DNA of 13,500 bases from Neocallimastix lanati (nom. inval.) (Eukaryota > Neocallimastigomycota > Neocallimastigomycetes > Neocallimastigales > Neocallimastigaceae): the NCBI GenBank assembly GCA_016946835.1, contig JACVTC010000024.1, forward strand, positions 816,501-830,000, written 5' to 3'. Under the pieces are notes generated by a model. That model did no database searches. It worked only from the letters and a program-made list of their open reading frames with translations, and was not told the DNA's origin. Positions within the stretch are counted from its first letter, which is position 1. Each line of letters opens with the position of its first letter. Below are positions 9,201-13,500 of this stretch, piece by piece. The position numbers and the translations under genes were made by a program.

Positions 9201-10895
9201 TTTCGGGGAATCAAAGGTGGTACCCGCATTGATATAATAATCATGAGGGGATTTAAGATCCTCACAAATGCCCTTATAGCAAGCAATAAGGTAAGGAGTG
9301 CTCGATTTCACCTTTCTTCCACCGTTAATGTAGTAACCATCATGAGAGACCTCCTTCAGCGTATTATCCTCACAATAATACGCTTTATGATGAACGGGGT
9401 TTAGCAGGAAGGAATGATGCGGGCAAAAAGTTTTTTGATAGCATAATTTAGAGAGTTCCGAGCAGTAATACAAGTTCATGGAGAGATCGATATCCATAGG
9501 CAAGGCGGGAACGGCCCCAGTTTTTAATTTTAAATTAGATTTACCGATCGGAAGGTAACCTTCTGCGATAACGAGAGAAATGGAACTTTTAGAAATTTTG
9601 ATGAGCGTTTGAATAGGAGTAACGGTTACCCCAGGGAAAGAACCGACGTTCAACTCCACGAAAATAAATAAACTTTCTGAAGGGAGATCACTATTACTAC
9701 CAATGGTATCCGCATCAATATATCTAAACTTCAAGGAATTCTCATTTTCATTGAAAAGGTAACTTCCCATTTTAGGCAATCCAAGATCAGGACCAGAGGA
9801 ACAAGTCTTTTGAGTACAAGTAATGATAGGAGCACTACTATCACCAGCATTAATATAATAACCAGGACTAAGAGTAGTAGATGTAGTAGTAGTAGTGGTG
9901 GTGGTGGTAGAAGAAGATGATGAGGAGGAGGAGGGGGATAAAGAAAGGGAACGACATTCTTTTGTATCACAATAGATCAAAGTATCTTTAAGGTTACTAC
10001 CTTCATCAATATAATAGCCAGGATCTAAGGAGGTCAAATCTTTTAGAGTACAAGTTCCTTGACTTTCACTACAATGAAGAATAGGGCGTTGGAGGTGATA
10101 AGAATTTAAGGATGAAGATGATGATGACGAAAAAGATCTATTATAATCTGCGTTTAAATAATAACCTATGGCAGGCTTCTCAACGATGGTACAATCTCGT
10201 TTATCACAATGAATTAAAGTTGATTGTGAGGTATCCCCATCATTACTATAATATCCGGAAGGAATAAGGTCTAGGGAGAGAGCATAACATGATCTATCAT
10301 TACATTCCAATAAGGGGAAAGCGACCACTTTTTTTTTTTTAGAAAGGGATTCACGTTCAACTCCAGAATTAATAAAGAATTGATGATGATCACTCTTTAT
10401 AAAAATATTTCTAGTAGTAGAAGTAAGGGCAGGAGTAGTAGGAGGTGTTAGAGGAGAAGCAGGAGAAACAGGAGTACTCTCCGAAGCTACATAAGCCACC
10501 ACATAATTGTTCGTCTTCGATATGGAATTTAAGTAGAAACCAGTCATCATTTCCTGACATTTCGTTCCGTAACTACTGTAGCAGAGATAACCGGCGTTAA
10601 CAGTATTAGCGGAACGCATTAATTGATGATCCTCATTGAAAAAATAATTACCCGGTTGAGTCATATAGGTATCATCCGAAACGCATTTTCCTGATGAGGA
10701 ATCAACACCCATATAAATATTACCAAAAGAAGAGGAGGAGGAGGAGGAGGAAGAAGAAGAAGAAGAAACAAAACAATAAGAAGAAGCCGTTAATGGTTTC
10801 CCTGTATCTTTTAAAGTACAGATTGACTGATTCAATTGACAAAGGGGTAATTGTCCTGCCATAATGCGTTGAATATAGCAAGTAAGGAATAACAT
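6243..10895 (-). CDS. Scaffoldin-like Cys-rich repeat protein, surface anchored
   Basis: This encodes 1550 residues from the ATG at 10895 in one uninterrupted frame. More than twenty degenerate repeats of about 40-60 residues each open with G-[YF]-[YF]-[ILV]-[NSD], for example SGYYSNDGD, PGYYINAGD, DGYYINGG, DYYINAG and SGFYVAPH. A Cys pair follows, as in LIHCDKRDC, LIYCDTKEC and LIHCNNQQC. I associate this pattern with ScaA-type scaffoldins of anaerobic fungal cellulosomes, whose repeats are thought to bind enzyme-borne dockerins. Other parts are a poly-Ser run (about 44-57), a Ser/Thr block (about 318-343), a repeat-poor stretch (about 375-475), a mucin-like Ser/Thr/Pro linker (about 780-895) and, after a His run, a hydrophobic tail (about 1517-1550) fitting a GPI signal or membrane anchor. 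No catalytic domain or dockerin is visible. GC is clearly higher than in the flanks. From this ATG the signal peptide is weak (MLFLTCYI); the same open frame upstream adds RRNRRTGILFPVL, a stronger one, so the true start may be upstream. Scaffoldin identity is family-level inference. Confidence 0.75.
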   Translation of the reverse strand: MLFLTCYIQRIMAGQLPLCQLNQSICTLKDTGKPLTASSYCFVSSSSSSSSSSSSSFGNIYMGVDSSSGKCVSDDTYMTQPGNYFFNEDHQLMRSANTVNAGYLCYSSYGTKCQEMMTGFYLNSISKTNNYVVAYVASESTPVSPASPLTPPTTPALTSTTRNIFIKSDHHQFFINSGVERESLSKKKKVVAFPLLECNDRSCYALSLDLIPSGYYSNDGDTSQSTLIHCDKRDCTIVEKPAIGYYLNADYNRSFSSSSSSSLNSYHLQRPILHCSESQGTCTLKDLTSLDPGYYIDEGSNLKDTLIYCDTKECRSLSLSPSSSSSSSSTTTTTTTTTSTTLSPGYYINAGDSSAPIITCTQKTCSSGPDLGLPKMGSYLFNENENSLKFRYIDADTIGSNSDLPSESLFIFVELNVGSFPGVTVTPIQTLIKISKSSISLVIAEGYLPIGKSNLKLKTGAVPALPMDIDLSMNLYYCSELSKLCYQKTFCPHHSFLLNPVHHKAYYCEDNTLKEVSHDGYYINGGRKVKSSTPYLIACYKGICEDLKSPHDYYINAGTTFDSPKKTVTATATEEAALIYCNQFNCKKIVAAPGYYLTTMTPGEKVNRGIIHCTSEVSCEEMRNGIEHKYFINTGALPTDNNNLIHCNNQQCQLIPAASGFYVAPHPSQLIFCPSSSRCSLYDPDIGYYFLAESSNTNTKKIITCYEKQEKIYCEVLGASPGYYVSPQKGILIDCLTKESHCFAFVAHDGFYRSATTRYTTYSRDLDLDFLDLSEPFDNMTTVLSSSSILPSPLETSVSLPSTVVSSPSSPSSSTIVSSTSSSPQSTIVSSTSSPSTVVSSTSSPSTSSPSTIVSSSSLPSSASSPFSSSSSSSTSYVTSTFYSSPPTSDFDALKEVSSSVTLPDSNPQLVNNELRSGTNMAYNIIRCVSGECRELSSSELFDIPYCTFNNDKCFVDNNPLINSKIITHVHSGEICTNYDRSIIYFATDEIDLETDTIDVTLSTYTYTTTTTNCVIVSKQYTGNYFTVGHQIYQIDEGRVTKLVTPGYYFIHTDRNVLLTSRSQEDSYNDEVVKLFKCDGTRCSIVDRPSSLTYYADVNKHIVQYDPLHQKYSFPYEKDIICIYERSRCIPKFDLNKNELCITYKGELALVYDTIIAYETGGCYKSASITTNIYGLSRSFYKMDSFSAEKIINSGFYFTVFPSNEPINTKKFPKSWSPPLTLYGCIDHECDIYAPYQNSYYLDALTQAVLYFEEGHWQLIEGQGYLFLRVHPNRSHLYKISKSALNDFTVEAVQEEGFYHTMDNDMYECRYDKKNVKEINCHPISENDYYFTKEGKIYYCLYDAFKIEKTQCTQQLCFEGQYYFFKGKYYQCLGKDSLYVPVSHSNCNEEDTVVIHYPIVMKDLFPERVTNMLQYMYDAHISDIESNYNSSYIPSITGLFKDCRYDSASETATFDLICIKNFVLLSAVRPPQLCSIRRMGYVECKEDEDHPGRCHPNSAWSLHHHHHSFHYSAFLSFLPLPLPFFFSTLVYLFSHLLVFSFSIIVLMYGL
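8262..8560 (-). repeat. Coding minisatellite for Ser/Thr/Pro linker
   Basis: On the + strand this reads as degenerate GATGATGATAC / TACTGTTGATGGTGATGATG units; on the coding strand it gives STIVSSTSSSP-like and SPSTVVSSTS-like repeats. It makes a low-Cys, probably heavily O-glycosylated spacer separating two Cys-rich repeat blocks of the scaffoldin-like protein. Copy number is likely variable between strains. Confidence 0.75.
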
Positions 10896-10923
10896 CAATA
10901 CTGGAAATAATATTCCTGTTCTT

Positions 10924-10950
10924 CTATTCCTTCTCCCTATCCTCCTCCAT
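10924..10950 (-). promoter_or_regulatory. Possible upstream ORF before the scaffoldin-like start
   Basis: An ATG at 10950 opens an eight-codon frame (MEEDREKE, stop TAG at 10926-10924), 28 nt before the ATG at 10895 and in a different frame. If transcription begins in the A-rich tract upstream, this would be the first AUG met by scanning ribosomes and could lower initiation at 10895. It is void if the leader is spliced differently or the true coding start lies upstream. Confidence 0.3.
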
Positions 10951-11021
10951 ACTATCGATGAAAGATTGAATTCAATAGGATGACTTTTTTTTATATGTAT
11001 AATATATGTATGTATATTTCG

Positions 11022-11148
11022 AATTTTTTTTTTTTCGTTTTTTTATTTTATTTTGTTTTGTTTTGTTATTTGTTCGATTTGTTCGTTTGTTTTTTTTTTA
11101 TTTTTCGTTTTTTTTTTGTTTTTTTTTTTTTTTTGTTTTTTTTTTAAT
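11022..11148 (-). promoter_or_regulatory. Strand-asymmetric A-rich tract upstream of the scaffoldin-like gene
   Basis: On the - strand about 125 nt are almost pure A, punctuated by C and an occasional CG (AAAAC and ACGAA-type units), with very few T. This asymmetry differs from the mixed A/T of the spacer beyond it. It resembles the A-rich 5' leader or core promoter of AT-rich fungal and amoebal genes and lies about 130-250 nt upstream of the ATG. If the speculative upstream exon at 11596-11639 is real, this tract would be intronic instead. Confidence 0.4.
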
Positions 11149-11328
11149 TATCATAATTGTTAATGATTTATGAGTTTGATATTAAAAATGATAATATATT
11201 AAATATATTTATATATATATACATATATATATTTTTGTATGTAATAATTATTACAACAGAAATAATAAAAGATAGATAGATATAAAAAAAAAAAAAATGA
11301 AAATTAAAATAAAAGCATTCATATATAA

Positions 11329-11370
11329 ATATATATATATATAATTGTATATATATATATAATTGTATAT
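11329..11370. repeat. Two-copy 18-nt TA-rich tandem repeat
   Basis: The unit ATATATATATATAATTGT occurs twice in tandem and runs into a third partial copy. It is a simple AT-rich duplication within the desert, with no sign of function. Confidence 0.7.
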
Positions 11371-11590
11371 AAAAAAAATATAAAGAATAAAAAATAAAAA
11401 ATAAAAAAAAAAAAAAAATGAAAAAAATTAAAAATTAGTTTAATATATTTTATGAATGAAATCTAATTAAATGGTATAATAATTTATAATAAAACAATTT
11501 AAAAAATAAAATAAATTATAATGAAGTAATAATAATAATAATTATAATAGTTTATTAATTTATGATAAATGAATATAGTAAATTTATTTT

Positions 11591-11647
11591 CTTACATAGG
11601 AATCCAAAGCAACGGTCGCCGTTGAATTGTCATTTTCATTATTTTAG
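11591..11647. other. Non-repetitive, GC-richer island: candidate exon
   Basis: In a desert of roughly 90% A+T this 57-nt block is unique sequence with a perfect 6-bp hairpin, CAACGG-TCG-CCGTTG (11610-11624). On the - strand an ATG at 11639 opens 14 codons (MKMTIQRRPLLWIP) plus two bases, ending at a consensus donor GTAAG (11595-11591). Joined to an acceptor AG at 10985-10984, this enters the scaffoldin-like frame in phase. On the + strand the same bases form a good acceptor (TTTTCTTACATAG) followed by a 15-codon frame (ESKATVAVELSFSLF) and TAG at 11645-11647. Only one reading, or neither, can be right. The - strand reading is favoured slightly because it explains the truncated signal peptide downstream. 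Confidence 0.35.
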
Positions 11648-11678
11648 TGTATATATTATTATGATATTTCGAAATAAA

Positions 11679-11709
<31 letters not shown>

Positions 11710-13446
11710 GTAAACTATATATTTAAATGAAATAAAAGGAAATAAAAGAAATGAAATAATAGATAGAAAAGAATTTTTAAATAAAAAATATTATTATTAA
11801 TTTTTTTTTTTTTTACAATATAATTTTTTTTTTAAAAAATAACTATTGAAAAATATATTTATATTATTAATAATAATAACAATAAAAAAAATTTTTTTTA
11901 TATTGAATGATTTATATTGAAGTTATATCGAAAAGATATGAAAGACTCTGTTTTTTAATTTTTTGTTGTTTTTGTTGATATGAATTGTCATTAATATTAC
12001 AAAAAAAAGTAACTTTAATAATCATTTTAAAATAATAATATAAAAATTTTTTTTTTTCTTTTTACATAATAATTATTTTCGGATTAATATTAATTATTTT
12101 TTCTTTACTTTTCTTATATATATATATATATTAATATTATAGTAATTATTAACAATTAATACTATTTTATTATTTTATTATTTTATTTTTTCTCATTTAA
12201 AGCATTACAAAAAAAAATTAATATATATATATATTTAAAAAAAAAATTTTTTTTTAAAATTTAAATTATAAATTATTAAATATCTAAAAAAAAAAAAAAA
12301 AATTAAATATCATGAATATTTCAAAAAGAATAATTATTTTTTTTCTGTATTAATAATAATATTATTATTATTATTATTCAATTATTCATTATTACATAAT
12401 TGAAATAAAAAAAAATTCGAAATAACAAAATCAAAACATTTTCAAAGTTTAATATTTTTCTTTTATTTAAAGTTTTTAATCTTTTTGAAAATTTAATGAT
12501 TAATATGAAAAAAAAAAAAAAAAAAATTAAATAAATATATAAAAAATAAAAAATAAAAAAATAAATAAATAAATATTTATTTTATAATTATAAAATATAT
12601 ATATATATATTTGTATTATAAGTATATCCAAATTCTAAATAAAAATAAATAACAATAAAAATAAAAATTAAAAGGAAGATTATGACAAATTGATAAAATA
12701 AATATATATATATATAAATATATGTATATAAAAAATTACCATGCTACCAAATGAACAATAATAATAATCATCATTAATTAAAAAATAGTCACAGCAAACA
12801 CTAACACCAACACAAATTAATTTAATAAAATAGAAAAAATAAAAAAAAATAAAAAAAATAAAAAAATAATAATAATAATGATAATGATTATTCTTTTTTT
12901 TTTATTTTTTTTTTTTTTATTTTTTTTTTTCGTTTTTTTATTTTTTTTTTTTTTTTTTTTTTTTTGTTTTGTTGTTTTGTTTTTTTTCTTAAGATAAATA
13001 TTAATTAAAAAGTATTAATTGTTATTCTATTTTTAAAAAAAAAAAAAAAAAATTATTATTTATGTAAACCTATCTATTGACTTTTAAAATTTATTATATT
13101 AGTATTATATTACTAGTAATTATTTTTTTTATTTTATTTTATTTATTTTTTTTTTTTTTTAAATTCTAATTTTTTAATTTATCTTTTATATTTTTTATTC
13201 TATTATTATTAATATCACTTCTAAATTATTTCTAAATATAAATTAAAAAAAAAAATAAAATAAAATAAAAAATTACATGATATGTTTATTATTATTGTTA
13301 AATAATTTTATATAAGATGATTAATAATATTAAAATAAACAAAATAAAAAAAATAAAAATAAAAATAAAAAATAAAAATAAAAAAATAAAATAAAATATA
13401 TAAAAGAAATAAAAAAAAAAATCTTTTATATTTTTATTTTACCTTA

Positions 13447-13482
<36 letters not shown>

Positions 13483-13500
13483 CTTTTTTAACATTTAAAT

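Larger units (their letters stand above)
11149..13500. other. AT-rich gene-poor desert
   Basis: This 2.35 kb is dominated by A/T homopolymers, TA, TAA and TAAAA repeats. It ends with a run of 34 T (13449-13482). Apart from the island at 11591-11647, a minor less-biased patch lies at about 12739-12825 (GCTACCAAATGAAC and CACAGCAAACACTAACACC). I found no convincing coding frame, tRNA or other RNA gene. The short open frames are microsatellite translations. Confidence 0.8.

Noticed and set aside
12739-12825. Minor less-AT-biased patch with an ATG and a CTAAC branch-point-like motif
   Set aside because: The ATG frame stops after six codons, and no exon or RNA structure could be supported on either strand.
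1-13500. tRNA, rRNA, CRISPR or transposon
   Set aside because: No T-arm GTTCGA context with matching stems, no conserved rRNA blocks, no spaced direct repeats, and no transposase or reverse-transcriptase motifs were seen.

Overview
The window looks like nuclear DNA of an anaerobic gut fungus (Neocallimastigomycota: the Piromyces / Neocallimastix / Anaeromyces group). The reasons are extremely AT-rich spacers full of A/T homopolymers and TAAAAA-type microsatellites, short AT-rich GT-AG introns, Asn/Ser-rich low-complexity tracts, and above all a very large Cys-rich secreted protein built from 'G-Y-Y-[IL]-N ... C ... C' repeats, the pattern I associate with fungal cellulosome scaffoldins. A dictyostelid-like genome was considered for base composition, but the scaffoldin-type gene argues against it.

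Layout. (1) 1-1843, + strand: the 3' part of a Neo1/ATP9-type P4-ATPase (lipid flippase). It is split into six exons that I joined by reading phase; the 5' part lies outside the window. (2) 1844-3279: AT-rich spacer with microsatellites and one long hairpin. (3) 3280-4644, + strand: a single-exon gene for a 454-residue protein with an N-terminal CXC-type Cys cluster, a SUMO-interaction-like motif and an NTF2-like domain split by a Ser/Asn-rich insertion. (4) 4645-6242: convergent spacer with poly-A/T runs, an ATCAAT repeat block and a hairpin. (5) 6243-10895, - strand: the large scaffoldin-like gene (1550 residues from the ATG at 10895), apparently one long exon, with a C-terminal hydrophobic anchor. 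Its true 5' end is probably upstream. (6) 10896-13500: an A-rich (on the - strand) leader, then a roughly 2.3 kb AT-rich desert broken by one small non-repetitive island at about 11591-11647 that may be an exon.

The three genes do not form an evident pathway. The flippase keeps lipid asymmetry in Golgi/endosome membranes. The CXC/NTF2-like protein is probably nuclear. The scaffoldin-like protein is probably exported and cell-surface attached, where such proteins organise plant-cell-wall-degrading enzymes. No tRNA, rRNA, CRISPR array or recognisable transposon was seen.

The points most worth checking are the CXC-SIM-NTF2 architecture with its split NTF2 fold, the unresolved 5' end of the scaffoldin-like gene with a phase-compatible upstream mini-exon, and a frame-preserving potential intron that would remove most of its membrane anchor.
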